Source of the DNA: Irineochytrium annulatum
Lineage: Eukaryota; Chytridiomycota; Chytridiomycetes; Chytridiales; Chytridiaceae
DNA length: 64,000 bases
Assembly: GCA_027600665.1 (NCBI GenBank)
Contig: JADGJL010000002.1
Coordinates: 62,001 to 126,000, forward strand
Reading direction: 5' to 3'
The notes under the pieces are model-generated. The model saw only the letters and a list, made by a program, of their open reading frames with translations, was not told where the DNA came from and did not search any database. Below are positions 27,993 through 37,634 of this stretch, piece by piece (the stretch's first letter is position 1; each line of letters starts with the position of its first letter). Both the position numbers and the translations under genes were made by a program.

Positions 27993-29783
27993 ATGACGGA
28001 TATGAAGCATCGTTATGAGAGCGGATTTCCAAAGATCGGCATTCGCCCAATCGTGGATCGCCGTAAGCTTGTAAAGGCTTCACTGGCTGAAAGCACGATG
28101 GAACTGGCGCACGAAGCTGCTACTGCGATTACCTCCATTCTCCGAAACCCGGACGGCTCACAGGTGCAGGTTATCATCTTTGATACATGCATCTCCGGAA
28201 TGAGCGAAGCAGCCCGTTGTGCTGAACAGTTCAGGAAGGAAGGCGTCGGGGTCTTGGTCACAGTTGCAAACGGTTGGTGTTATCCACTTGAAACGATGGA
28301 AACGGACCCAACCCTGCCGCACGCCGTCTGGGGATTCAATGGCACTGAACGCCCCGGTGCGGTCTACCTGGCTGCGCTGCATGCGGCGCATAATCAGAAA
28401 GGCCTGCCCATTTTCAAAATCTACGGCAGACATATTCAGGATCTGGAGGAACGCAAACTGCCAGAGGATGTTCGGGATCAACTGGTCCGGTTCACTCGTG
28501 CGGGTCTGGCTGCTGCACTGCTGCGAGGAAAATCCTATCTGTCGATCGGCTCCGTCTCCATGGGCATCGCAGGTTGTATTGTAGACGAAGATTTCTACCA
28601 GCGTTATCTGGGTATGCGCAATGCCTATGTGGACATGACTGAGGTTACGCGCAGGCTGGAGAAGCAAATCTATGACGAGCAGGAATTCCACTCAGCTATG
28701 GCTTGGGCCGATCTTCATTGCAAGGAAGGGCCTGATCCCAATCCGGAGTCGGTTCAAATTGATCCAGAGAGCAAAAAGGAGAACTGGAAAACTTCTATTC
28801 GCATGACGTTGATTGTGCGTGATCTGATGATTGGCAATCCCAAACTGGCCGAAATGGGATACGAAGAGGAGGCGTATGGTTATAACGCCATTGCTTCCGG
28901 GTTCCAAGGACAGCGTGAATGGACCGATCACCTTCCCAGTGCAGATGTGCTTGAAGCGATTCTATGCAGTTCATTCGACTGGAATGGCATTCGCGAACCC
29001 TATATGGTCGCCACCGAAAACGACAATCTGAACGCCATCACCATGTTGTTCAATCACTATTTGTCGCATACTGCCCAGATTTTTGCCGATGTTCGTGCAT
29101 TCTGGAGTCCGGAAGCTGTGAAACGCGTGACAGACTGGCAACCGGATGGCTTGGCTGCGGCAGGGTTCATACATTTGATCAATTCGGGACCGGCGGCGCT
29201 TGATGGAACGGGGGAGCAGCTTCGCGACGATCAGCCTGCGATGAAGCCTCACTGGGAGATTGATGAGCAGGATGTTCATGCCTGCCTCAATGCGGTTAGC
29301 TGGCGACCAACCTATATGGACCAATTTGCAGGCGGAGGCTATTCTACCGATTATACAACGCGTGGGGGGATGCCCGTCACCATGGCACGCATTAACCTCA
29401 TAGCAGGGCTGGGGCCGGTGCTTCAGCTTGCGGAAGGGTATACGTTGGAGTTGCCAGAGGAAGTGCATCAACGACTGGATCTGCGAACGACACCAACGTG
29501 GCCAACAACATGGTTTGTCCCGAATCGGGTAGCAGGTGATCCGATATTTGATGACGTCTACAGCGTGATGGAAGCCTGGGGTTCGAACCATTGTGCTGTA
29601 AGCTATGGCCATATCGGAGCCGACTTGATTACACTTGCGAGCATACTGCGCATTCCGGTTAACATGCACAATGTTGAAGTAAAGCGCATTTTCCGGCCCA
29701 GCGCCTGGACAGCATTTGGCACAAAAGATCATGAGGGTGCAGACTATCGTGCTTGTGCTGCATATGGCCCGTTGTATGGCTGA
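27993..29783 (+). CDS. fucI: L-fucose isomerase
   Basis: 596 residues, matching the family's usual length of about 590. It interconverts L-fucose and L-fuculose, and family members also accept D-arabinose. Conserved stretches run along the whole protein: SDTCI-like [26 protein letters not shown] and [15 protein letters not shown]. The metal and catalytic residues are Glu342 in ATENDN, Asp366 in FADVR and His540 in YGHIGADLI. Cytoplasmic hexamer by family. It sits between the GH78 and GH172 genes in one operon, so it should process a sugar freed by neighbouring enzymes. The downstream fuculokinase and aldolase are not in the window. Confidence 0.95.
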   Translation: MTDMKHRYESGFPKIGIRPIVDRRKLVKASLAESTMELAHEAATAITSILRNPDGSQVQVIIFDTCISGMSEAARCAEQFRKEGVGVLVTVANGWCYPLETMETDPTLPHAVWGFNGTERPGAVYLAALHAAHNQKGLPIFKIYGRHIQDLEERKLPEDVRDQLVRFTRAGLAAALLRGKSYLSIGSVSMGIAGCIVDEDFYQRYLGMRNAYVDMTEVTRRLEKQIYDEQEFHSAMAWADLHCKEGPDPNPESVQIDPESKKENWKTSIRMTLIVRDLMIGNPKLAEMGYEEEAYGYNAIASGFQGQREWTDHLPSADVLEAILCSSFDWNGIREPYMVATENDNLNAITMLFNHYLSHTAQIFADVRAFWSPEAVKRVTDWQPDGLAAAGFIHLINSGPAALDGTGEQLRDDQPAMKPHWEIDEQDVHACLNAVSWRPTYMDQFAGGGYSTDYTTRGGMPVTMARINLIAGLGPVLQLAEGYTLELPEEVHQRLDLRTTPTWPTTWFVPNRVAGDPIFDDVYSVMEAWGSNHCAVSYGHIGADLITLASILRIPVNMHNVEVKRIFRPSAWTAFGTKDHEGADYRACAAYGPLYG

Positions 29784-29860
29784 GCAGAGAGGATGACAGG
29801 ATTGGAAAAGCTTTGTGAATTTGGAAGGTATTCATCTAATGACTCGGAGGTTGCAGACAT

Positions 29861-31765
29861 ATGACGACCCATTTACAGCCTAAAGGAATTGGCAATATGG
29901 AAAGGTTCGACTTGCTTCCTGTACTAAAAGACCGCGTGCAGGTTCACTATGAAGGAAGCATCGACAAGCAAGGACGCAATGCGGACTGGGATTGGTGGCT
30001 TTATAAGGACAAGGAGGAATGGGTGATTTTTGATTATTGCGGTCCAGGATGCATCTATAATTTTGTCCAACACCGTTATCCCGAGAGTCCGGAACCGACC
30101 TTTTCTTTTTATTTTGATGGCGAGGATACGCCCCAATTTGTAATTAAGGCCTCCGAATTCGGGAGTAAATTTCCTTTCGTAACTCCACTGGCAGACGCTT
30201 ATATTGGACCCGAGGACAATGGGCGTGGACCGATACGCGTCGTTCGAAGTTATGTGCCTATGCCTTTCAAGAAATCATGCAGGATTACTTCGGATATTCA
30301 ACTAAAAGGAGCAGCCAAAGGGGATGGCGGTTGGGGCCATGTCGTTTATCATTCCTATGATGACTCTGATCAAATATCTACGTTCACCGGAAAAGAAAAC
30401 TATACCCCGCTGCTTGAAATATGGTCTCGGGTTGGTGAAGATCCCAAACCAGCCGTAAAATGCAAATCCCGATATTACGAAATGCTGACCGTTAAAGCAG
30501 GAGAGAAACGAACCATTCTGGAAGAGGTGGGTCAAGGCAGTATCTCCTCGATAAGCGCTGCATTCAATCCCCACTCCTTTTCATCCGAAGACTTGCAACA
30601 CCTCTGGATCAAAGCAAGCTGGGATAAACATGAACAACCGGATATTTGGTGCCCCATAGGTGTATTCTTTGGCAACGAGCTTGGATTCAATCCTGTCGGT
30701 GTACTGTCGCATGGAAGAAGAAGGGACGGATTATTCTATAACTATTTCTCCATGCCGTACTGGGAGCATGCGGTAATTGAACTGGTGAACAAAGGGAACC
30801 GTGACGCCTTGTTATCCGAATTACACATTGAATTTACAGCAGAGCGAAACGCGGTTTATGAGAAGGGTCGAACCGGTTATTTTCGCACATCGAAATATTA
30901 TGAACGCAAGGCAACACTAGGGTCGGACAGCATCATCGGTCAGCTCAAGGGAAGAGGACACATGGTGGCTGGACACGTAACAGGTTTTACCCTTAAACCG
31001 GGTACAATCAGCTGTGAAGGCGATGTCCGTATCCACATTGACGGCAATGCGACACCACAAGTTGAAAGCGACGGTTCCGAGAGCTGGGTATGTTATGGTT
31101 GGGGGTTTCCCACGCCGCCCGAATGTAATCCATCCAGCGCCTATGACGGAATCCCTGACAACCCATGGTCCATGGTCAGAATGTGCAGCGGTGACTGGTA
31201 TCCGTTTCAGACGGAGCTTGTATTTGGTATCGAAGCAGGCGAGTATAACAACCAGTATCTCGAACATTCAGGCATTCTGTTCTACTATGGTGTGGACGAA
31301 CCCGGAATGGTTCTGACGGACGAAATGGATATTGGCGATCCGATATCGGAGAGGAACCATGATTACAAAACAGAAGGCAGCCGCGGTTACTATACTCTGG
31401 ATTCAGCTTATGAAGGCGACCAAGACGATATCATAATTCGTGATAGAGGTCATGAGACAGATGGTTATAGTGAATTCACAATCCGTATCAGGGAGGACAA
31501 CAGAGGCGTAAGACTGCGGCGGCGGTGTGATCAGATCACAGGCAGACAACGGGCCTTTGTTCATGTAGATGGAGTGAGAGTAACAGAAAGAACGTGGTAC
31601 ACGGCGGACCGAAATCCCTATAAACGATGGCTGGATGATGAGTTTGTAATCCCTGAATCCTATACCAGAGGAAAAAAGGAGCTGCATATTCGAGTCGAAT
31701 TCATTCAGGACGGCGAGGCCAGAGCATGGAATGAATTCCGTTATTGGGTATATGCGATGAACTAG
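29861..31765 (+). CDS. DUF2961 (GH172-type) glycosidase
   Basis: 634 residues, no signal peptide, starting behind CGGAGG. The N-terminal half has the DUF2961 marks: DWDWWLYKDKEEWVIFDYCGPGCIYNF, FYFDGEDTP, and MPFKKSCRITSD. DUF2961 members with known activity are GH172 enzymes acting on alpha-D-fructofuranose and D-arabinofuranose linkages. The C-terminal part (about 500-634) contains RLRRRCDQITGRQRAFVHVDG, a jelly-roll typical of the family. It lies directly after fucI, whose product can also isomerise D-arabinose. Last gene of the operon; its stop codon abuts a LysR gene fragment. Confidence 0.82.
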   Translation: MTTHLQPKGIGNMERFDLLPVLKDRVQVHYEGSIDKQGRNADWDWWLYKDKEEWVIFDYCGPGCIYNFVQHRYPESPEPTFSFYFDGEDTPQFVIKASEFGSKFPFVTPLADAYIGPEDNGRGPIRVVRSYVPMPFKKSCRITSDIQLKGAAKGDGGWGHVVYHSYDDSDQISTFTGKENYTPLLEIWSRVGEDPKPAVKCKSRYYEMLTVKAGEKRTILEEVGQGSISSISAAFNPHSFSSEDLQHLWIKASWDKHEQPDIWCPIGVFFGNELGFNPVGVLSHGRRRDGLFYNYFSMPYWEHAVIELVNKGNRDALLSELHIEFTAERNAVYEKGRTGYFRTSKYYERKATLGSDSIIGQLKGRGHMVAGHVTGFTLKPGTISCEGDVRIHIDGNATPQVESDGSESWVCYGWGFPTPPECNPSSAYDGIPDNPWSMVRMCSGDWYPFQTELVFGIEAGEYNNQYLEHSGILFYYGVDEPGMVLTDEMDIGDPISERNHDYKTEGSRGYYTLDSAYEGDQDDIIIRDRGHETDGYSEFTIRIREDNRGVRLRRRCDQITGRQRAFVHVDGVRVTERTWYTADRNPYKRWLDDEFVIPESYTRGKKELHIRVEFIQDGEARAWNEFRYWVYAMN

Positions 31766-31923
31766 AGGAACGGAAAGATGAGCTGGGCGTTCGACTCTTT
31801 GATCGATTGGGCAAGCAACTCGCTTTTAAAACTGTGGGCAAACGCTTTTTACCGCATGCCCAAGACGTACTTGAAAAATTGGAAGAAGCTCGTAGTGCTG
31901 TCCATAACAATGAAAAAACTTAA
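31762..31923 (+). pseudogene. LysR-type regulator fragment
   Basis: Reading in frame from 31762 to the TAA at 31921-31923 gives about 53 residues, including ELGVRLFDRLGKQLAFKTVG and KRFLPHAQDVLEKLEEA. This is the end of a LysR helix-turn-helix and its linker helix. The beginning and the whole effector domain are missing, and the fragment overlaps the GH172 stop codon by a few bases. A gene remnant, with no plausible start. Confidence 0.75.
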
Positions 31924-31936
31924 TGGTACCCTAACG

Positions 31937-31969
31937 AGAAGAGGGACCTCATTTTGAAGTCCCTCTTCT
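31937..31969 (+). terminator. Terminator at the end of hydrolase operon 1
   Basis: Perfect 11-bp stem AGAAGAGGGAC/GTCCCTCTTCT with an 11-nt loop. The T-run after it is short (TT then GG), so it may work weakly or as an RNA-stabilising hairpin. Confidence 0.6.
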
Positions 31970-32008
31970 TGGTAATTCTACAATTAGCAACGCCATAATT
32001 TACTAGGT

Positions 32009-32212
32009 TTAACCTAGTTGTTGCGAACCATTGAACCACACGGATTGGATTGACAAGGTATCAGAAATATTAGTGGTCGGATCACCGTTTATGAGAATAA
32101 GATCCGCACGCGCACCTTCGGTAATCCGGCCGCGATCATGTAGGCCAAAACAACGGGCCGGTTTGGCAATAGCCGACTGAAGAGCTTCGATCGTAGTGAA
32201 CCCGACCTTCAC
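32009..32212 (-). pseudogene. Amidohydrolase C-terminal fragment
   Basis: 67 codons contain FTTIEALQSAIAKPARCFGL, GRITEGARADLILINGDP and VWFNG. This is the closing segment of imidazolonepropionase-like amidohydrolases. The metal-binding barrel that should come before is absent, replaced by a MarR fragment on the other strand. Not expected to be functional. Confidence 0.75.
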
Positions 32213-32215
32213 TCA

Positions 32216-32329
32216 TTCCAAAAAGAAGAGGATGAAATTGCTCAAACCTTTAATGACGAGCAGAAGCAAATCTTAAAGAAATTGCTAATCAAAATTAATG
32301 AAAGCATATATGGAAAAGGAAATATATAG
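32216..32329 (+). pseudogene. MarR-type regulator C-terminal fragment
   Basis: 37 codons in frame to a TAG at 32327-32329 read QKEEDEIAQTFNDEQKQILK and KLLIKINESIYGKGNI. This resembles the last helix of a MarR-family regulator. No DNA-binding domain or start precedes it. It begins within a few bases of the amidohydrolase fragment, indicating a rearrangement joint. Confidence 0.5.
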
Positions 32330-32408
32330 ATAGTCTAAAGCTAAAAGGAATGTTGCCTTGCAAACACGTTTAAACGAACGGGAAACAAAGTTCCATAAAA
32401 CCAAAGGA

Positions 32409-32440
32409 GGCCGCTGATCAACAGGATCAGCGGCCTTATT
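32409..32440 (+). terminator. Hairpin of terminator type in the remnant region
   Basis: Perfect 11-bp stem GGCCGCTGATC/GATCAGCGGCC with a 5-nt loop, followed by TTATT. Probably the leftover terminator of a lost gene. Confidence 0.65.
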
Positions 32441-32512
32441 CGACTACCGGGCTGAAAGACGATGACAATCAAAAGTTTCGCGGGACAAGAACATTGTGCC
32501 ATTTCCGATTTG

Positions 32513-32815
32513 TTAGTGATTTATCTGGTGATGAGATCGAATCTGTCCGTTCCGGTTCGTTGACGACCTACACCTCCAACAAAGTGGCTGCTGTTGAGCA
32601 TTTAAGCGCTCGTGAGCTTTTGCTGGCTTGCTCATCAGGTACCGGATGGTATTGGCAGCCAGGATGTCATTGAGAACATAACCTGGACACCGTTTCGCAT
32701 CTTGCAGTGATGTCCAGATTCTGAACGCCAAGTCCACTCGTGGGTTGGTTTTCAAGTCGAATAAATAATTGTCTACCACAGAGACAGGAAAGTTATCCTG
32801 CCTTGAAGAAACAGT
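32513..32815 (-). other. Unrecognised open frame in the remnant region
   Basis: A frame open over about 100 codons, with a possible ATG at 32779. It includes VDNYLFDLKTNPRVDLAFRI and LNDILAANTIRYLMSKPAKA, which look protein-like. The end (CWRCRSSTNRNGQIRSHHQ) looks like noise after a frame loss. I do not recognise it. There is no ribosome site. It may be a fragment of a chromosomal gene or of a mobile element. Confidence 0.3.
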
Positions 32816-32818
32816 TTA

Positions 32819-32832
32819 TGTAAGCGCATGCA
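32819..32832 (+). promoter_or_regulatory. Weak cre-like site before GH95 gene 1
   Basis: TGTAAGCGCATGCA matches the cre consensus with two mismatches and lies 86 bp before the GH95 start codon. Confidence 0.35.
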
Positions 32833-32918
32833 GCAAGGTTAACCTTGTCGATAACACGTTTACGGATGTTCCAAATAGAATTGGCTAGCAAATGAGAGAA
32901 TTTTAAGGGAGAGTGCAC

Positions 32919-35294
32919 ATGAAACTTCAATATGACAAACCTGCAAATGTATGGACGGAAGGGCTTCCCATAGGTAATGGCCGTCTTGGCGGCATGATCT
33001 TTGGTGGGGTGGAGCAGGAAAAAATCAGCTTGAATGAGGACACCCTGTGGTCCGGTTATCCGAAGGACGGCAACAATCCTGGGGCAAAGGATGCTCTGCC
33101 AAAGGTCCGCGCGCTGTTACAGGAGGAACGTTATACGGAAGCAGACACGCTGACCAGAGAGATGATGGGCCCATACACCCAATCGTACCTGCCCTTCGGA
33201 GATTTACTCCTGCGTTTTGAACACGGGGATATCTACCATTCCTACAAGCGGACGCTGGATGTAGAAAATGCAGTGCACAGCCTTGAATATCAGATTGGCC
33301 ATGTGATTTATACCCGCGAAATGTTTGCGTCGCACCCGGATCAGGTAATTGTGCTGCGGCTGGCTGCTAGTGTGGAAGGTGTGCTGAATGTACATGCGTC
33401 ACTGGATAGCCCGCTTCGGCATGTGACTAGTGCTAGGGAAGAACGTTTTGTTCTGGAAGGAACAGCCCCGGAGCATGTAGATCCGAGCTATTTTGCAAGC
33501 GATGAGCCGATTCGGTACGGTGACCCTGAACATAACAAGGCAATGGTATTTGAAGGACAGCTAGCGGTGAAGACAGAGGACGGACAGGTAACGGTGGATG
33601 GCAATGGAATTCATGTATTGGGTGCAACAACGGCAACCTTTTATTTCAGCGCAGCTACAAGTTTTAACGGTATGGATGCCATTCCGGGAGTTGAGGGAAA
33701 AGATGCTTCCTTCACTGCAAGTTCATTTCTGAATGAGGCGGTAGCTAAGCCATATGACAGCATGCTTGACTCGCATATTGAAGATTACCGTAGGTTGTTT
33801 GATCGGGTGAAGCTCCAGCTTGGGAATTCACCTGCTCCGGAGGAGATGTCCACCGAACAGCGGATTACAACCTATGGAGCGGAGGACCCGGGGCTTGTGG
33901 AACTGCTCTTTCACTATGGGCGCTACTTGCTGATCTCAAGCTCCCGTCCGGGAACACAAGCCGCGAATCTTCAGGGTATATGGAATGCAGTAACTCGTCC
34001 TCCCTGGAGCAGCAATTATACGTTGAACATCAACACGGAGATGAACTATTGGCCTGCTGAAATATGCAATCTGGCGGAATGCCATGAGCCCTTACTGGAC
34101 TTGATCAGCAATCTGGCGAAGAAGGGCGTTGAAACAGCACAGGTCAATTATGGAACTCGCGGGTGGACCGCGCATCATAACACGGATATTTGGGGACAGA
34201 CGGCGCCGGTGGGCAATTATGGTGACGGTGATCCAAGCTGGGCCTTCTGGCCGATGGGAGGTGTTTGGCTGACTCAGCATTTATGGGAGCATTATACCTT
34301 TAGCGGAGACGAGACGTATTTGCGTACTTCCGCTTATCCTGTGTTGAAGGAGGCAGCCCTGTTCGCACTGGACTGGCTGATTGACGATGGTAGCGGTCGT
34401 CTTGTGACTGCACCTTCGACTTCGCCGGAGCATAAATTCCGAACAGCAGAAGGCGTAGCAGCGGTCAGTCCGGGTTCAACCATGGATATCTCATTGATCT
34501 GGGAATTGTTCACCAACTGTATTGAAGCCTCGGAGATTCTTGGAACGGACCCGGATTTCAGAAACGAACTGGTGAGCATCCGTGAGCGTCTTCTCCCGCT
34601 GCAAATCGGCAAATACGGCCAATTGCAGGAGTGGTCGAAGGACTTTGAGGATGAGGATATCTATCATCGGCATACCTCACATCTGGTAGGGGTTTATCCG
34701 GGTCGACAGCTTTCGGACGAGGAGACACCAGAGTTGTTTGGCGCTGCCAGAACCTCGCTTGAGCGACGGGGAGACGAAAGCACGGGCTGGAGCCTGGGAT
34801 GGCGTGTTGCGCTTTGGAGTCGTTTCAGGGAAGGAAACCGTTCCCTCCGTCTGCTATCCAACATGCTACGCCTGGTCAGAGATGGGTCGTCGGAACAATA
34901 CAACCATGGAGGGGTTTATCCGAATCTTCTGGGAGCACATCCTCCGTTTCAGATCGACGGCAACTTCGCCGCCTCTGCCGGGATAGCCGAGATGCTGCTG
35001 CAATCTCACCGTCCTTATATGGAACTGCTTCCCGCACTGCCGGATGCTTGGCAGCAAGGCAGCGTTTCCGGTCTGCGTGCCCGAGGCGGATTTGAGGTTA
35101 GTATCCGGTGGGACAACGGACAACTTGCAGAAGCGTATATCACTTCACACCTGAGCCGGGACTGCGTGCTTAAAGGTGAAGGTCCAGTTGTGGTAACACT
35201 TGACGGCAACGTGATTGAAACAGAGAGCATCGATTTAAATCACATAAGCTTCCCTACATCTGCAGGACGTACTTACAAGGTTAAGTTGAGTTAA
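32919..35294 (+). CDS. GH95 alpha-L-fucosidase / alpha-L-galactosidase
   Basis: 791 residues from the ATG at 32919, which has AAGGGA at 8 bp; the in-frame GTG at 32913 is too close to that site. No signal peptide. The whole GH95 layout is present: [20 protein letters not shown] at the N-terminus, an (alpha/alpha)6 barrel with NLQGIWN, and [14 protein letters not shown] (Asn370 and Asn372, the general-base pair of the family). Glu504 is in STSPEHKF (general acid position) and Asp680 in [10 protein letters not shown]95 enzymes invert and cleave terminal alpha-1,2-L-fucose, or L-galactose in some members. It acts in the cytoplasm on imported oligosaccharides. First gene of module 2, preceded by a gene graveyard. 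Confidence 0.94.
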   Translation: MKLQYDKPANVWTEGLPIGNGRLGGMIFGGVEQEKISLNEDTLWSGYPKDGNNPGAKDALPKVRALLQEERYTEADTLTREMMGPYTQSYLPFGDLLLRFEHGDIYHSYKRTLDVENAVHSLEYQIGHVIYTREMFASHPDQVIVLRLAASVEGVLNVHASLDSPLRHVTSAREERFVLEGTAPEHVDPSYFASDEPIRYGDPEHNKAMVFEGQLAVKTEDGQVTVDGNGIHVLGATTATFYFSAATSFNGMDAIPGVEGKDASFTASSFLNEAVAKPYDSMLDSHIEDYRRLFDRVKLQLGNSPAPEEMSTEQRITTYGAEDPGLVELLFHYGRYLLISSSRPGTQAANLQGIWNAVTRPPWSSNYTLNINTEMNYWPAEICNLAECHEPLLDLISNLAKKGVETAQVNYGTRGWTAHHNTDIWGQTAPVGNYGDGDPSWAFWPMGGVWLTQHLWEHYTFSGDETYLRTSAYPVLKEAALFALDWLIDDGSGRLVTAPSTSPEHKFRTAEGVAAVSPGSTMDISLIWELFTNCIEASEILGTDPDFRNELVSIRERLLPLQIGKYGQLQEWSKDFEDEDIYHRHTSHLVGVYPGRQLSDEETPELFGAARTSLERRGDESTGWSLGWRVALWSRFREGNRSLRLLSNMLRLVRDGSSEQYNHGGVYPNLLGAHPPFQIDGNFAASAGIAEMLLQSHRPYMELLPALPDAWQQGSVSGLRARGGFEVSIRWDNGQLAEAYITSHLSRDCVLKGEGPVVVTLDGNVIETESIDLNHISFPTSAGRTYKVKLS

Positions 35295-35426
35295 ATCGCG
35301 TTATGGATCGGAAGATCGTTGCATGGCAAATGCTCTATTCGGTCTTTATAATGAGGGCAGACTTGGGCAGGAGAGACATAACCAGCTCCGCTCAGGGCAC
35401 AGCATGCAACAATAAGGAGGCGCATC

Positions 35427-37481
35427 ATGCTAACTAGCGATACAGCCGTACAAGTGCAGCAACAGAATGATAATCTTGTAAGCGTTACAAATGGGCACGT
35501 GAGCCTGGAAATCAATCTTGAAAATGGTGAAGTGTCCTGTATCGGCAAGCATTCTTCCCATGTAAAGGGCATTCGTAGTGCTTTTCGCTGGCAGGGTCGG
35601 GAATACAGCACCGATCATTATCAGAACCATGAGCTGGCGGTACAGGAAGATATTGTTCGAGAAGGTTTTGGAAAAGGCATCCGCTTGGTTGTTCTGCATA
35701 AAACCTCGTTGCTGCCGCAACTGGAGCAGCATTTCTATATGTATGAATCCTCACCGTATGTACTGGTGCAGACCGCTATAGTCAGTGATGAAGAGCTTAA
35801 GGCGAATCGCATGGCTGTCATCCAATCCAAAACCATATCCCTCGGCGAAAATTCCGGCCAGGATGAGCCAAGAATGCTACGTGTACCGTTTGACAACGAT
35901 AAATGGGTGAGATATACGGTGGTCAAGCCGCCGCTTGATGTGGAGAGCTACGAAGCGACAGCCTTGTTCGCGCCCGATAGCCGCCGGGGCATTGTGATGG
36001 GTTCCCTTACGCATAAAGTATGGAAAACTGGGATTCGTATGCAAAGCGAAAAAAGCGGACGGATTGAGGGACTTGATCTGTACGGTGGTGCTGTGAGTGA
36101 ACTGACTCGCGATTCCCAGCCTCATGGCTATGTGAAGGGAAAAAGAGTGGAATCTCCCCTGGTATTCATCGGGTTCTATGAAGACTACCGTGAAGGCCTT
36201 GAAGCCTACGGTCAGGCGAATACCTGGATTGAGGCTCAATTACCTTGGGAGGGCGGCGTTCCGATCGGGTGGAACAGCTGGTCTGCGGCCATGAGTGATC
36301 TGGATTACGATCTGTATACAGCAACCAGTGATTTTCTAAAAAAAGAAGTGCAACCACTTGGATTCCAGAATGAAGATACTCTATATATTAACTTTGATGC
36401 GTTCTGGGACAATTTTACGCCAGAAGAAATGAAAAGTGCGTTGGACCGGGTACAGCAAAACGGACATAGAGCGGGCACGTACTGGACCCCATTTGCCTTC
36501 TGGGGAGGGCCTGATCAGTTCGGTCAGGCGGTCGAAGGAACGAACGGCAAATACACCTATGCTGATATCCTGCTGCGTGACGGTGAGGGCGAGATCCTGC
36601 CGGATGTAGACGGTGGTCTGGCTATTGACCCGACACATCCTGGAAACCTGCAAAGGATTGACTGGTTCACGGACAAATTCATCTCGGAAGGTTTCGAATA
36701 TATCAAATTGGATTTCTTGGCCCATGGCGCGCTTGAAGGGCAGCACCACAACCCGGATATTACAACAGGAATCGCGGCTTATCATTATGGCATGTCTTAT
36801 TTGCAGCATAAGCTCTCGCCAGACGTAATCGGACGACCGTTTTTCATTAACTTGTCCATCGCTCCATTATTTCCTTATGCTTTTGCCCACAGCCGACGTA
36901 TCTCCTGTGATGTCTTCGGTACACTTGCGGATACGGAATACCTGCTGAACTCATTGACACACGGCTGGTGGATGAGCAATACGCTCTATCGCTACAATGA
37001 TCCTGACCACTCGGTATTGCACAAAAGCTTCAACCAGGAAGCTACCGGTTGGCATGAAGGACGCAGCCGTCTGACCGCTTCAGTTATTGCCGGTACAGTG
37101 CTCCTGCTCGGGGATGACTTCCGTAAAGAGGAAGCTGCCGAACGAGCAAAACAATGGCTTAGCAACAAGGATATTTTGAGTGTTGCTCGTATGGGCAAAA
37201 CCTTCCGTCCAGTTGAAGGTGATTATGGGAAGCTGTCTTCTGACGTGTTTGTCCTGGAATCGCCGGAAGAGAACAGTCTCTATCTCGCCGTCTTCAACTT
37301 TGATGCTGAACAAGCTGCGGTTAAATCTATCTCGCTGGAGCGGGCCGGACTAAATTCCAATGCTGTATACAGCTCGCAGGATCTGTGGGAAGGCTCACAA
37401 GGGGAAATGTCTGGAGGGCTTATTGTCTCACTGGAACCGGCGGAATCCAAAATCTTCAGATTGACTGTGAAGGGAAACTGA
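35427..37481 (+). CDS. Cytoplasmic clan GH-D (alpha-galactosidase-like) glycosidase
   Basis: 684 residues, starting ATG behind AAGGAGG; no signal peptide. An N-terminal beta-sandwich (to about 265) is followed by a TIM-barrel beginning VPIGWNSWSAAM. The likely nucleophile is Asp429 in FEYIKLDFLAHG, and the acid/base candidate is Asp495 in RRISCDVFG. These motifs place it in the GH27/GH36 superfamily, but it is not a standard GH36 like the protein at 46643. Its closest relative in the window is the catalytic part of the surface protein at 41896, sharing VPFDNDxWxRY, RDxQPHG and KLDFLxHGxLEGQH. Probably cleaves alpha-linked galactose or a related sugar. Confidence 0.8.
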   Translation: MLTSDTAVQVQQQNDNLVSVTNGHVSLEINLENGEVSCIGKHSSHVKGIRSAFRWQGREYSTDHYQNHELAVQEDIVREGFGKGIRLVVLHKTSLLPQLEQHFYMYESSPYVLVQTAIVSDEELKANRMAVIQSKTISLGENSGQDEPRMLRVPFDNDKWVRYTVVKPPLDVESYEATALFAPDSRRGIVMGSLTHKVWKTGIRMQSEKSGRIEGLDLYGGAVSELTRDSQPHGYVKGKRVESPLVFIGFYEDYREGLEAYGQANTWIEAQLPWEGGVPIGWNSWSAAMSDLDYDLYTATSDFLKKEVQPLGFQNEDTLYINFDAFWDNFTPEEMKSALDRVQQNGHRAGTYWTPFAFWGGPDQFGQAVEGTNGKYTYADILLRDGEGEILPDVDGGLAIDPTHPGNLQRIDWFTDKFISEGFEYIKLDFLAHGALEGQHHNPDITTGIAAYHYGMSYLQHKLSPDVIGRPFFINLSIAPLFPYAFAHSRRISCDVFGTLADTEYLLNSLTHGWWMSNTLYRYNDPDHSVLHKSFNQEATGWHEGRSRLTASVIAGTVLLLGDDFRKEEAAERAKQWLSNKDILSVARMGKTFRPVEGDYGKLSSDVFVLESPEENSLYLAVFNFDAEQAAVKSISLERAGLNSNAVYSSQDLWEGSQGEMSGGLIVSLEPAESKIFRLTVKGN

Positions 37482-37534
37482 CCTGAGGCGAAGTGACCAT
37501 TCAAAGCCGTGATTCAGTTTTAGAATAAAAACAA

Positions 37535-37584
37535 AGACAAACGCGCGCTTATGTATCTCACAGATCGCGCGTTTGTCTATTTTT
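37535..37584 (+). terminator. Terminator after the clan GH-D gene
   Basis: Perfect 13-bp stem AGACAAACGCGCG/CGCGCGTTTGTCT with an 18-nt loop, followed by ATTTTT. Confidence 0.9.
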
Positions 37585-37634
37585 GAGCATGAGTCTATTT
37601 CTAGAGATAATCATTTTGGATCGGAGGACATGAT

